A stretch of DNA of 49,713 nucleotides from Selenomonadaceae bacterium (GTDB taxonomy: Bacteria > Bacillota > Negativicutes > Selenomonadales > Selenomonadaceae), in assembly GCA_017484005.1 (NCBI GenBank), contig JAFUTY010000033.1:1-49713 (forward strand), in the 5' to 3' direction. The notes under the pieces were generated by a model that did no database searches, was not told where the DNA came from, and worked only from the letters and a program-made list of their open reading frames with translations. Positions 7,637 to 16,074 of this stretch are shown piece by piece. The translations under genes and the position numbers were made by a program. Positions within the stretch are counted from its first letter, which is position 1; each line of letters begins with the position of its first letter.

Positions 7637-8077
7637 TCAATAATCGCTTTCTTCCCCTTCTTCGAGGAACATATTGCTCGGCTTATTCTCGCGGCGTCGT
7701 TTTGCGTATGGAAGAAGTTCATCGAGCGGCACAGTTTCAACATTTCCATTCATATCCGCCATGATAACTTCCGGAACGTTGAATTCTGCGAGAAATTGGA
7801 GAGCCTGTCCATCTGGAACGTATGGCTTTTCCATGTCGGCAATGATTGCAATTGCATCGAATTCGCGTTTTCCATCGGTGATAGCTTTGACCATCGCGAC
7901 AACTTCGGCTTGAATCGACATACGTGCACCTGGAACTTCAACGCTGCAGCCGCCATAAATCGTTCCGTCGCTAGCCATGACACATGCACCGACCGGCACA
8001 TCTCCATCGTCGACGCAGGCATTTCGCATGATATCCATTGCCATGCTCACCATCGAATCGAGTACTTCACTGTTCAA
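7637..8077 (-). CDS. cytidine deaminase-like protein lacking the zinc ligands
   Basis: A 146-residue protein colinear with tetrameric cytidine deaminases. Present are VGACVMASDGTIYGGCSVE, then AITDGKREFDAIAIIADME, then LAEFNVPEVIM and the C-terminal PLDELLPYA. The catalytic zinc site is gone. The CAE motif reads Gln56-Ala-Glu58, and PCGACR reads PDGQAL, so all three zinc-binding Cys are replaced (Gln56, Asp89, Ala92); only the general acid/base Glu58 remains. It is therefore unlikely to deaminate cytidine and may be a binding or regulatory pseudoenzyme. The frame is intact with a good ribosome site (GAGGAGG before a TTG start), which argues against a decaying gene. It is monocistronic, with its own terminator. 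Confidence 0.75.
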   Translation of the reverse strand: MNSEVLDSMVSMAMDIMRNACVDDGDVPVGACVMASDGTIYGGCSVEVPGARMSIQAEVVAMVKAITDGKREFDAIAIIADMEKPYVPDGQALQFLAEFNVPEVIMADMNGNVETVPLDELLPYAKRRRENKPSNMFLEEGEESDY

Positions 8078-8182
8078 AATGATTCCTCCTCTGCGAAAAA
8101 ATCTCGAAAACGTTTCTGAATATTTTCGCGATGAGTTGGAAATATCCTTGCATGGAAATTTTTTTGCGACGGAAAATTTTTT

Positions 8183-8488
8183 TCAAATTCCCATTAATCG
8201 TCTTGCAAGATTGAGAGTTTCCAAACCATCAGCTTTTCCGTAAGTTTTAATGTCAATTGCGTCAATTGGAGTTTCTGGACACTGCCGAGAAATTTCGTCT
8301 TTTTGAAAATGAATGTGAGGAGCTAGCAGAATGCAATCGGCAATGTGATTCCATCGTGACGCGTTAAGAGAGGCGTCAGTAAAAATTTCGAAATCGAATC
8401 CTTCGCAAACTGTAGCGGCTTGCAAATTTTTTTGAACGAGAACTGAAGTTGAAATTCCGCTGGAACATAGCAGGACAATTGTTTTCAT
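8183..8488 (-). CDS. PTS lactose/cellobiose-family EIIB protein, start controlled by poly-G tract
   Basis: A 101-residue EIIB domain of the lactose/cellobiose (chitobiose) type. It has the phosphoacceptor cysteine in LLCSSGISTSVLV (Cys8), followed by the alternating alpha/beta fold to LARRLMGI. It would pass phosphate from EIIA to the sugar during EIIC transport, but no EIIA or EIIC is nearby. The ATG at 8488 has no ribosome-binding site. An excellent one (AAAAGGAGG) precedes ATG 8549, and that frame runs MQIENNLNKT into a G12 tract, then hits a stop at 8493-8495. With 11 or 14 G it would join this frame as a 20-residue extension. It is third in a CYTH-mgtC-EIIB operon. The gene appears OFF in this sequence. 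Confidence 0.75.
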   Translation of the reverse strand: MKTIVLLCSSGISTSVLVQKNLQAATVCEGFDFEIFTDASLNASRWNHIADCILLAPHIHFQKDEISRQCPETPIDAIDIKTYGKADGLETLNLARRLMGI

Positions 8489-8506
8489 TGAGTCAAGCGA
8501 TATTTG

Positions 8507-8518
8507 CCCCCCCCCCCC
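8507..8518 (-). repeat. poly-G tract (12 G on minus strand), likely phase-variation site
   Basis: Twelve C on the plus strand lie within the 5' coding part of the EIIB gene, 11 codons after a well-placed ATG at 8549. The minus-strand flanks AAACTC and CAA are identical to those of the two tracts at 28040-28052 and 29937-29949. Length 12 puts the gene out of frame. Confidence 0.8.
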
Positions 8519-8570
8519 GAGTTTTATTCAGATTGTTTTCAATTTGCATAGAAAATCCTCCTTTTAAAAT

Positions 8571-9251
8571 TTAAACAACATCGATGCTGATAATTCCATT
8601 GATATCTTTCAGAGCATCGACAACTGTTATCGAATCTTTGCCGCTGTTATTGTAGATATCAAGCTCGATGAAAATTTTCCCGACAGATGAATCGCCGACA
8701 TCATTTTCATCGGCTTTCACTTTGACATCTCTAACGCGCAATTTCATATCGCTCAACTTCGAACTGATTTTCATCAATTGACCTGGAAGATCCATCGTGT
8801 GAATCGTTAATAGAAGATTTTGTTCATGCATAAGCCAATTATCGATTCGCGACAGAGTTCCGAGCGTGCAGAATACCAATGCAGTTGTGAACAGCGCGCC
8901 GGAATAGTATCCTGCACCGATTGCCAATCCAACTCCCGAGACAACCCATAAACATGCAGCCGTCGTCAATCCTGTTACTGTCAATCCCTCTTTCATTATC
9001 GCGCCAGCACCGAGAAATCCTATTCCACTGACAACCTGCGCCGCCAATCGAGCTGGATCTGCATTCGTCCGCCCTTCGACCTGTTGATACAACGCTTCAG
9101 ACAAAACCATTATCAAACACGAGCCGAGACAGACTAAAACATTTGTCCGAAGTCCGGCAGATTTGCGCCGCGACTGACGTTCATAGCCAATCACTCCGCC
9201 CAAAACGCATGCGAGCGTCAATCTCAAAAACAATTCCCATTCCGAAATCAA
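8571..9251 (-). CDS. mgtC: MgtC/SapB family membrane protein
   Basis: A 226-residue inner-membrane protein. The N-terminal half has four or five membrane helices with MgtC landmarks: LACVLGGVIGYERQSRRKSA, GLRTNVLVCLGSCLIMVLS, DPARLAAQVVSGIGFLGAGA and GLTTAACLWVVSGVGLAIG. The soluble C-terminal part (about 150-226) resembles an ACT-like domain. MgtC proteins help survival in low magnesium or in hosts, partly by acting on F-type ATP synthase or phosphate transport; the role here is unknown. It starts with TTG directly at the stop of the CYTH gene (TGATTG), so the two are translationally coupled. The EIIB gene follows 21 bases later, with its ribosome site overlapping the mgtC end. Confidence 0.9.
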   Translation of the reverse strand: MISEWELFLRLTLACVLGGVIGYERQSRRKSAGLRTNVLVCLGSCLIMVLSEALYQQVEGRTNADPARLAAQVVSGIGFLGAGAIMKEGLTVTGLTTAACLWVVSGVGLAIGAGYYSGALFTTALVFCTLGTLSRIDNWLMHEQNLLLTIHTMDLPGQLMKISSKLSDMKLRVRDVKVKADENDVGDSSVGKIFIELDIYNNSGKDSITVVDALKDINGIISIDVV

Positions 9252-9731
9252 TCAAACTTCCTCCCATCGATTAAATGGATTTTTACTCAGATTCGAATTG
9301 AAATACCGCGGATCATTTGAAACTTCATCGAGAATCCATGACGGCTTAGAAAAAGTTTCCGATTCAGACTGCAGCTCGATCTCTGCCAATATCAATCCAG
9401 AATTTTCCCGATCAAATTCGTCAACTTCCCATCGATGTCCCGCGAAGATTTCGACGTATCGAGTTTTCACAATCGGAATCGGTTTGCATAAGTCGAGGAG
9501 CGATTCAGCATCAGAAATCGGGATTTCATATTCAAATTCGGCTCGAGAAATTCCATGCGATTTTCCTTTGATCGTCAAAAATCCTCGATCATTTTTGATT
9601 CGAACTCGGATCGTCGCATCGATTTCAGTCGACAAATATCCCTGCGCGATTTTTTCGATCGATTCAATCTTCCGATCGCGAATCCATTTCTCGCGATCTA
9701 CCAAAAATTTCCGTTCAATTTCCACAGACAT
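9252..9731 (-). CDS. CYTH domain protein (inorganic triphosphatase / class IV adenylate cyclase fold)
   Basis: A 159-residue single-domain CYTH protein. It starts with the defining EIERKFLV motif, continues with QGYLSTEIDATIRVRIKNDR and FLTIKGKSHGISRAEFEYEI, and has the acidic tunnel residues in WEVDEFDRENSGLILAEIEL. CYTH enzymes bind triphosphates with two divalent metals; most bacterial single-domain members are tripolyphosphatases or thiamine triphosphatases, and adenylate cyclase activity is rarer. It is first in a minus-strand operon with mgtC and the PTS EIIB gene. Together with MgtC this might hint at phosphate or magnesium homeostasis (inference). Confidence 0.88.
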   Translation of the reverse strand: MSVEIERKFLVDREKWIRDRKIESIEKIAQGYLSTEIDATIRVRIKNDRGFLTIKGKSHGISRAEFEYEIPISDAESLLDLCKPIPIVKTRYVEIFAGHRWEVDEFDRENSGLILAEIELQSESETFSKPSWILDEVSNDPRYFNSNLSKNPFNRWEEV

Positions 9732-9826
9732 TCGATCAACTCCAATCGTCGAGATTTTATCATGTTGAAGGAAAAATTTTTAATTGCGACGAATTTTCCG
9801 AAAAATTATTTTGAGGAGGTTTTTGC

Positions 9827-10657
9827 ATGAAATTCTTTCTATCGATTCTAGTCGCGATTCTCATGATTCCAATTTCAATTTCCAATGCTCAAACGACAAA
9901 ATTCACAGTTGATTCGCCCAATGGAAAGCTCGTCGGGATTCTTCAAACTCCGGATAACAAATCGAGCTATCCACTTGTGATTGTCTCGCATGGATTTTCA
10001 TCTGTCAAAGAAGATCCAGTTGTCTCGAGCGTCGCAAATTCGCTGGTCGAAAAAGGAATCGCGGCAATTCGATTCGATTTCGACGGGCATGGTGAAAGCG
10101 ATGGAGATTTCCAATTCATGACAGTTCCAAAGGAAATCGAGGATCTCAAAGCGATTTATGAATATGCTGCAACGCTCGAAAATGTTACATCGATCTCGCT
10201 CGTTGGACATTCTCAAGGCGGAGTTGTGACTTCGATGGTCGCTGGAGATCTTGGTAAAAAGAAAATCAGATCGATCGCACTTTTAGCTCCAGCGGCGATT
10301 CTTCGAGAGGATGCAATTCGCGGGATGGCGTTTGGTGAGACTTGCGATCCATTAGATCCGCCCGAATATGTTGAGATCGTTCGTCCGCATGGAAGTTTTA
10401 AAATCGGTCGAGATTATATTTTGACTTCGCAAACTCTGCCGATTTTCGAGACGGCTGAAAAATATCGCGGCGATGTTTGCATAATTCATGGCACGGGAGA
10501 TCGAATCGTTCCGTATACAATGAGTCTGCATTATGAGCACATCTACAAAAATCCGGAATTGCATTTGATTCCGCGCGAGGATCACAATTTCACAAACGAT
10601 CTCAGCGGCGCAGTTCAAATCGTCACAGATTATCTCGCGAAAAAATTGTTGAAGTGA
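9827..10657 (+). CDS. secreted Est1E-like hydroxycinnamoyl (feruloyl) esterase, tandem copy 1
   Basis: A 276-residue alpha/beta hydrolase with a Sec signal peptide (MKFFLSILVAILMIP, cleavage near SNA). Catalytic residues are visible: nucleophile Ser in GHSQGG, acid in IIHGTGDRIVPY, and His in PREDHNF. The oxyanion region is VIVSHGFSS. RFDFDGHGESDG, LLAPAAILREDA and PIFETAEKYRGDVCIIHGTG closely follow the rumen hydroxycinnamoyl esterase Est1E of Butyrivibrio as I recall it. Such enzymes release ferulic and coumaric acids from plant cell-wall arabinoxylan. It is first of three tandem homologues. GAGGAGG precedes the ATG. Exact substrate untested. Confidence 0.87.
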   Translation: MKFFLSILVAILMIPISISNAQTTKFTVDSPNGKLVGILQTPDNKSSYPLVIVSHGFSSVKEDPVVSSVANSLVEKGIAAIRFDFDGHGESDGDFQFMTVPKEIEDLKAIYEYAATLENVTSISLVGHSQGGVVTSMVAGDLGKKKIRSIALLAPAAILREDAIRGMAFGETCDPLDPPEYVEIVRPHGSFKIGRDYILTSQTLPIFETAEKYRGDVCIIHGTGDRIVPYTMSLHYEHIYKNPELHLIPREDHNFTNDLSGAVQIVTDYLAKKLLK

Positions 10658-10666
10658 GTGATTTAT

Positions 10667-11506
10667 ATGAGATTTTTACTATCGATTCTCTTTGCGATTC
10701 TCATGATTCCATTTTCAATTTCCAACGCGCAAATTTCGAATTTCTCAATTCCTGGATCAAATGGACAGCTCGTCGGAATTCTTCAAACTCCGGATAATTT
10801 ATCAGAATTTCCGCTCGTGATAATTTCGCATGGATTCACATCGGAAAAGAATTTCGAGCTGCTCACAACATTATCTGACGAGCTTGAATCGCGCGGAATT
10901 GCAACGATTCGATTCGATTTCGATGGGCATGGCGAGAGTGGCGGAGATTTTCAAGCAATGACAGTTCCAAAGGAAATCGAGGATCTCAAAACGATTTACA
11001 AATATGCAACGTCGATTGAAGGAGTCACATCAATTTCGCTCGCTGGACACTCTCAAGGCGGAGTTGTGACTTCTATGGTCGCGGGAGATCTCGGTAAAAA
11101 GAAAATCAGATCGATCGCACTTTTAGCTCCAGCGGCGATTCTTCGAGAGGATGCAATTCGAGGAATGGCGTTCGGTGAGACTTGCGATCCATTAGATCCG
11201 CCCGAATATGTTGAGATCGTTCGTCCGCATGGAAGTTTTAAAATCGGTCGAGATTACATTTTGACTTCACAAACTCTGCCGATTTTCGAGACGGCTGAAA
11301 AATATCGCGGCGATGTTTGCATAATTCATGGCACGGGAGATCGAATCGTTCCGTATACAATGAGCATGCATTACAATCACGTTTTCAAAAATTCAGAGCT
11401 GCATTTGATTCCGCGCGAGGATCATTCATTCCGCGGCGATATGCAGGGTGCGGCAAAAATCGCGGCAGACTTTTTCGAGAAAAAACTTTCTAAAGTGAGG
11501 AATTGA
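10667..11506 (+). CDS. secreted Est1E-like hydroxycinnamoyl (feruloyl) esterase, tandem copy 2
   Basis: A 279-residue paralogue with signal peptide MRFLLSILFAILMIPFSISN, Ser nucleophile in GHSQGG, Asp in HGTGDRIVPY and His in PREDHSF. The ATG at 10667 is chosen because it aligns with the signal peptides of both sister genes; a GTG at 10658 touching the previous stop is possible. From about 11050 to 11365 its DNA is nearly identical to copy 1 at an offset of exactly 840 bases, with 60-base lines showing no differences. The N-terminal third is much more diverged. This mosaic suggests recent gene conversion. The cap region keeps GMAFGETCDPLDPPEYVEIV as in copy 1. It is transcribed with its neighbours, with essentially no spacers. 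Confidence 0.87.
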   Translation: MRFLLSILFAILMIPFSISNAQISNFSIPGSNGQLVGILQTPDNLSEFPLVIISHGFTSEKNFELLTTLSDELESRGIATIRFDFDGHGESGGDFQAMTVPKEIEDLKTIYKYATSIEGVTSISLAGHSQGGVVTSMVAGDLGKKKIRSIALLAPAAILREDAIRGMAFGETCDPLDPPEYVEIVRPHGSFKIGRDYILTSQTLPIFETAEKYRGDVCIIHGTGDRIVPYTMSMHYNHVFKNSELHLIPREDHSFRGDMQGAAKIAADFFEKKLSKVRN

Positions 11507-11507
11507 T

Positions 11508-12335
11508 ATGAAATTTTTATTGATGTTGATTCTTTCGATTTTCATGATTCCATTTTCGATTTCATCGGCGCAATCGAGCAGTTTTTCGATTCCTGGACCA
11601 AATGGAAATCTTTCGGGAATTCTCAACACTCCGGACAATATATCAGAATTTCCGCTCGTGATTCTCTCGCATGGATTCACTTCATCGAAGGAAAGCGATG
11701 TCATTGTTGCAGTCGATAAAGCTTTGACGTCGCTGGGAATTGCAACGATTCGATTCGATTTCGATGGGCATGGTGAAAGCGATGGAGATTTCCAATTCAT
11801 GACAGTTCCAAAGGAAATCGAGGATCTCAAAACGATTTACAAATATGCAACTTCAATTGAAGGAGTCACATCGATTTCATTGCTCGGACATTCTCAAGGT
11901 GGAGTTGTGACTTCAATGGTCGCTGGTGATCTCGGCAAAAAGAAAATCAAATCAGTTGTATTGATGGCTCCAGCGGCGATTCTTCGAGAGGATGCGATTC
12001 GTGGCAATACTCAAGGCGCGATATATGATCCGCTCGATCCTCCAGAATATGTTGAGCTTGAAAAACGCGGCAAGACTTTGAAACTCGGGCGGGATTATAT
12101 TAAAACGGCGTTTGATCTTCCAATTTACGAGACGGCGGAAGGATATCGCGGCGATGTTTGCATAATCCATGGAACGGGAGATCGAGTTGTGCCTTATACC
12201 GTCGCACTTCATTATCAACATATTTATAGAAATCCGGAGCTGCATTTGATTCCGCGCGAGGATCATGGATTTTCGAATGATATCGACGGCGCAGCAAAAA
12301 TCGCGGCAGAATTTTTATCGAGACATCTGAAGTAA
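11508..12335 (+). CDS. secreted Est1E-like hydroxycinnamoyl (feruloyl) esterase, tandem copy 3
   Basis: A 275-residue paralogue with signal peptide MKFLLMLILSIFMIPFSISS and the same triad: GHSQGG Ser, HGTGDRVVPY Asp, PREDHGF His. Its cap and substrate region differs from copies 1 and 2 (GNTQGAIYDPLDPPEYVELE instead of GMAFGETC...) and is the one closest to Est1E, so substrate preference may differ. DNA around 11755-11870 is almost identical to copy 1 or copy 2 in short stretches, again a mosaic. The 3' end overlaps by 21 bases the 3' end of the convergent methyltransferase gene, so no terminator separates them. Confidence 0.87.
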   Translation: MKFLLMLILSIFMIPFSISSAQSSSFSIPGPNGNLSGILNTPDNISEFPLVILSHGFTSSKESDVIVAVDKALTSLGIATIRFDFDGHGESDGDFQFMTVPKEIEDLKTIYKYATSIEGVTSISLLGHSQGGVVTSMVAGDLGKKKIKSVVLMAPAAILREDAIRGNTQGAIYDPLDPPEYVELEKRGKTLKLGRDYIKTAFDLPIYETAEGYRGDVCIIHGTGDRVVPYTVALHYQHIYRNPELHLIPREDHGFSNDIDGAAKIAAEFLSRHLK

Positions 12336-13868
12336 TTTGGTGAGCATTTCATCGATCGAAATTTTTTGCGGGAATCCATATGAATCCAAAACCGATCGAT
12401 CATTTTCTTCATGCGCAGTTTGAAGTTCCGAGGGCATTTCATCGTATAATTTTGCGAGTGAGATCCCTCGGAATTTTTTTCGTGTATCGAGAATTTTTTG
12501 AGCAGTTGATTCGATTCGAGGATCAAATTTTGGAAATGGAAAATTGTTATAAACCAGCACCGCGGAATATCGATAGCTCGAGCCGAGATATCCCGCGGCA
12601 AGTCTCATCCATTCCATATGAACAATCGAGGACAGAATTCCAAAAATCCATAAATTTGCATTTGGAATCATTAGCACCGCATCGGAACAAATCACTTCGC
12701 TCGAGATAAAATCGATGGGCACATATTTTCGCTCGCCTGATGTTGTCGCCGGCACAATGATATAATTTCCGCCCGAGGGCTGTCGAATCTCGGCGAATAG
12801 ATGCGGAATTTTTGCGGCGGATCGAGTCATTGATCTTTTGCTCGATAATCTGAATTCGCGGCAGGAATCGATTCGAGATTTGATCACTGGAATTTCTAAA
12901 ATTTCTTGAGGAGCATCGACAAGCCATAAACAATATCGATCGCGATTTTTCAAAAACTCTTCCGCACCAATGAATCGACGAATATATTTGTGAGGAACAT
13001 TTTCGAATTGAGATAGATCTTCCGGCTCGATTATCAAATTTCCACCGTCTCGAGGAAGATTTCCGAGAATCATTTTTGGAACATCAGATCGAGGTTCAGA
13101 TCGAGATTCAATACAGATGCTCGGCAGATCTCTCAAATATCCATTTATGTTTTGAACTTCCACTCCATCGATAAATTTTTGAGCGCGATCAAACATTGCA
13201 AATCCAATAATCACGCAATGAACGCTCGCCGATAGATCCCATTTGAAAGATCGATTCGCAAAATTGATTTTGATTCCGAGCTCGAATAATTTCTTCCATA
13301 AAATTCCAACTGATTCGCCTTGACAAATTGAACTCGTCACGACGAATGCAGTCTCGAAATTTTTACCATGCATGAAATCTGAAGCGAGTTTGAACCAGCA
13401 TGCAGCATAATCGAGCTTTCCCCAGCCTTCAAAAATTCTTCGAACATCCAATTTTTGATCTGGAGTTTGCAACGAGTATCCTAAAAATGGAGGATTTCCT
13501 ACAATATAGATCCGATTTCCGCGAACGATTTTTTTCCAATCGAGTCGCAATGAATTCCCATGAATTATTCGCGGAAATCTTTTACTATGAGATTCGAGAA
13601 AAATCGAGACTCTCGCAACGCATGCTGAAAAATCATTCAGTTCAATTCCGATCAATTGATCCACTGAAATTTTATGACTTCGAAAAATCTCCAGTAAAAA
13701 ATTTCCAGAGCCGCATGCAGGATCAAAAAATATCGCGTCAGATAGATTTTGCGAATCGAGGAGCGGATCGATTGTTCGATGAATCACTTCCGAACTTGTG
13801 AAATGAATTCCGCCCGAATGCCGAGTCTCCGGATTCAAAATCGATTCATAGATATCGCCAAAATTCAT
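12315..13868 (-). CDS. N-terminally truncated MmeI-like (type IIG) DNA adenine methyltransferase
   Basis: A 517-residue class I SAM-dependent N6-adenine methyltransferase. Motif I is FFDPACGSGNFLLE and motif IV is IVGNPPFLGYS; then a target-recognition region and an MmeI-type C terminus (SSYRYSAVLVYNNFPFPKFD). It matches the gene at 47711-49711 throughout (PDQKLDVRRIFEGWGKLDYA, ENDRSVLDSYGFPQKIS), but begins at the equivalent of its FGSIFESIMSENTRRGGG. The N-terminal nuclease and helical parts are absent. Upstream there is an in-frame TAG, and a short stretch in another minus frame (SSKDPAEYFSKSSEAIP) may be a remnant. It could be a solitary methyltransferase, a decaying gene, or a donor of recognition-domain sequence. 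No strong ribosome site precedes the ATG. Confidence 0.75.
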   Translation of the reverse strand: MNFGDIYESILNPETRHSGGIHFTSSEVIHRTIDPLLDSQNLSDAIFFDPACGSGNFLLEIFRSHKISVDQLIGIELNDFSACVARVSIFLESHSKRFPRIIHGNSLRLDWKKIVRGNRIYIVGNPPFLGYSLQTPDQKLDVRRIFEGWGKLDYAACWFKLASDFMHGKNFETAFVVTSSICQGESVGILWKKLFELGIKINFANRSFKWDLSASVHCVIIGFAMFDRAQKFIDGVEVQNINGYLRDLPSICIESRSEPRSDVPKMILGNLPRDGGNLIIEPEDLSQFENVPHKYIRRFIGAEEFLKNRDRYCLWLVDAPQEILEIPVIKSRIDSCREFRLSSKRSMTRSAAKIPHLFAEIRQPSGGNYIIVPATTSGERKYVPIDFISSEVICSDAVLMIPNANLWIFGILSSIVHMEWMRLAAGYLGSSYRYSAVLVYNNFPFPKFDPRIESTAQKILDTRKKFRGISLAKLYDEMPSELQTAHEENDRSVLDSYGFPQKISIDEMLTKLLQMSR

Positions 13869-13961
13869 GGAATCGCCTCGCTTGACTTGCTAAAATATTC
13901 TGCAGGATCTTTCGAGCTCGCGACGAAAATTTTCTCGATCAATTTTGCAGAGGTGAAAACG

Positions 13962-14693
13962 TTGAATATTCTAGAAATAAAATCGCTGTCGGTGCAAGTC
14001 GAAGACAAAGAAATTCTGCACGATCTTTCACTGACAATCGAGCGCGGCAAAATCCATGTGATTCTCGGTTCAAACGGCGCAGGAAAATCGACGCTGATGA
14101 ATGCAATAATGGGACATCCAAAATATAAAATCACTTCCGGAGAAATTTTGTATGAGGGCGAGGATCTCCTCAAACTTCCAACGTTCGAAAGAGCTCGCCG
14201 CGGAATTTTTTTATCGTTTCAAGCTCCAGAAGAAATTCCAGGCGTCACCGTTGAAAATATGATTCGAACGGCTAAACAGATGATCTCCGGCGAAAAAATC
14301 AAGATCGTTCCATTCCGCAAAAAACTTCGATCGATGATGGAAGAATTGAAAATCGAGCCGAGTTATGCAAGTCGATATTTGAATGTAGGATTTTCCGGCG
14401 GCGAGAAAAAACGAAGTGAAATTCTTCAATTGATGATGCTCGAGCCAAAACTCGCGCTGCTCGATGAAACTGATTCGGGGCTGGATGTTGACGCGGTGCA
14501 GATTGTTTCGAATGGAATCGCAAAATTTCATAACGATCAAAATTCATGCGTTATCATTACTCACAATTCAAAAATCCTCGAGCATTTGAAAATCGATCGA
14601 GTTCATGTTTTGCTCGATGGAAAAATTGTCAAGGAAGGCGATTCGAGCTTGATTGACGAGGTGAATTCGCATGGCTTCGAAAACTTACATTGA
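13962..14693 (+). CDS. sufC: Fe-S cluster assembly ATPase SufC
   Basis: A 243-residue ABC-type ATPase of the SUF system. It has Walker A GSNGAGKST, Q-loop FLSFQAPEEIPG, signature GFSGGEKKRSEILQ, Walker B LALLDETDSGLD (DE-TDSGLD as in SufC) and the switch His in VIITHNSKIL. It energises the SufBCD scaffold. The start is the TTG at 13962, supported by AGAGGTG seven bases upstream and by alignment to the family start (NILEIKSLSV); the longer upstream frame overlaps the divergent methyltransferase and lacks family similarity. It is first in the order sufC-B-D-S-U, and its 3' end overlaps sufB by 23 bases. Confidence 0.95.
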   Translation: MNILEIKSLSVQVEDKEILHDLSLTIERGKIHVILGSNGAGKSTLMNAIMGHPKYKITSGEILYEGEDLLKLPTFERARRGIFLSFQAPEEIPGVTVENMIRTAKQMISGEKIKIVPFRKKLRSMMEELKIEPSYASRYLNVGFSGGEKKRSEILQLMMLEPKLALLDETDSGLDVDAVQIVSNGIAKFHNDQNSCVIITHNSKILEHLKIDRVHVLLDGKIVKEGDSSLIDEVNSHGFENLH

Positions 14694-16071
14694 AGATATT
14701 CAGCGCACGCTTTACGATATTCGCGAAGAGGATCGGTCAATTTATAAAACTTCCGCGGGACTGTCTGAAGAAATCATTCGAGATATTTCCGCGCGAAAAA
14801 ATGATCCGCAATGGATGCTCGATTTTCGATTGAAATCGCTCGAAATTTATAATTCGATGCCGCTGCCGACCTGGGGACCAGATATTTCCGCTCTGAATAT
14901 GGATGAAATCACGACATACGTTCAGCCGGATGCACACATCGTCGGTTCATGGGAAGAAGTTCCGAGCGAGATCAAATCGACATTCGATCGGCTTGGAATT
15001 CCTGAAGCGGAGAAAAAATCGCTCGCTGGAGTCGGTGCGCAGTATGATTCGGAAGTCGTCTATCACAATGTGCAAAAAGATCTATTGACGCAGGGAGTCA
15101 TATATACAGATTTCGAATCGGCAGTTCATGAGCATGAGGACATCGTTCGAGAATTTTTCATGACGCTCGTCCCTCCTAAAGATCATAAATTCGCCGCGCT
15201 GCATGGAGCTGTCTGGTCTGGAGGATCATTCGTCTATGTTCCGGAAGGAGTCGAATTGAAACTCCCATTGCAGTCATATTTCAGACTCAATGCGGCGGGA
15301 GCTGGACAATTCGAGCACACATTGATCATTTTGGAAAAAAATTCATCGCTGCATTTCATCGAGGGATGCTCTGCTCCAAAATACAGCGTGACAAATCTTC
15401 ATGCGGGATGCGTCGAGTTATTCGTTCGAGAGGGAGCTCGATTAAGATATTCGACAATCGAAAACTGGTCGCGGAATATGATGAATCTCAATACAAAACG
15501 TGCGCTGGTCGAGAAAAATGGATTGGTTGAATGGATCTCCGGCTCATTTGGATCTCACGTTTCGATGCTCTATCCATGCTCGATTCTCCACGGCGAAGGG
15601 GCTCGATGTGAATTCACTGGAGTCACTTTTGCCGCGCGAGGACAGAATCTCGATACCGGCGCGAGCGTGATTCATGTTGCACCGCACACTTCCGCGAATA
15701 TCAATACAAAGACGATTTCAAAATCGGGCGGCTCAGCGACTTATCGATCTGCCGTCAAAGTTACAAAGAATGCTCATCATTCGAAATGCTCGGTGAATTG
15801 CGATTCGCTGATGCTTGACGATGAATCCAGATCTGACACCGTTCCGACGATGGATATTGAAGCCGGCGAATCAGATATCGGGCATGAAGCTAAAATCGGG
15901 CGAATCAGTGACGATGCAATTTTCTATTTGACAAGCCGCGGAATCGATGAAAATGAAGCTCGAGCGATGATTGTTCGTGGATTTGTTGAGCCAATTGCGA
16001 AAGAATTGCCGCTTGAATATGCAGTTGAGATGAATCGATTGATCAATCTCGAATTGGAAGGAGCTCGATGA
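14671..16071 (+). CDS. sufB: Fe-S cluster assembly scaffold SufB
   Basis: A 466-residue SufB, full length. SufB is the SufBC2D subunit on which clusters are built. Characteristic stretches are present: KSLEIYNSMPLPTWGPDIS, GVGAQYDSEVVYHNVQKDL, KFAALHGAVWSGGSFVYVPE, IEGCSAPKYSVTNLHAGCVE, the beta-helix core, and C-terminal IGHEAKIGRISDDAIFYLTS with RGIDENEARAMIV. Conserved Cys residues lie in the EGCSAP and CSVNCDS regions. It begins inside the end of sufC (translational coupling) and is followed 3 bases later by sufD. Confidence 0.97.
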   Translation: MASKTYIEDIQRTLYDIREEDRSIYKTSAGLSEEIIRDISARKNDPQWMLDFRLKSLEIYNSMPLPTWGPDISALNMDEITTYVQPDAHIVGSWEEVPSEIKSTFDRLGIPEAEKKSLAGVGAQYDSEVVYHNVQKDLLTQGVIYTDFESAVHEHEDIVREFFMTLVPPKDHKFAALHGAVWSGGSFVYVPEGVELKLPLQSYFRLNAAGAGQFEHTLIILEKNSSLHFIEGCSAPKYSVTNLHAGCVELFVREGARLRYSTIENWSRNMMNLNTKRALVEKNGLVEWISGSFGSHVSMLYPCSILHGEGARCEFTGVTFAARGQNLDTGASVIHVAPHTSANINTKTISKSGGSATYRSAVKVTKNAHHSKCSVNCDSLMLDDESRSDTVPTMDIEAGESDIGHEAKIGRISDDAIFYLTSRGIDENEARAMIVRGFVEPIAKELPLEYAVEMNRLINLELEGAR

Positions 16072-16074
16072 AAA

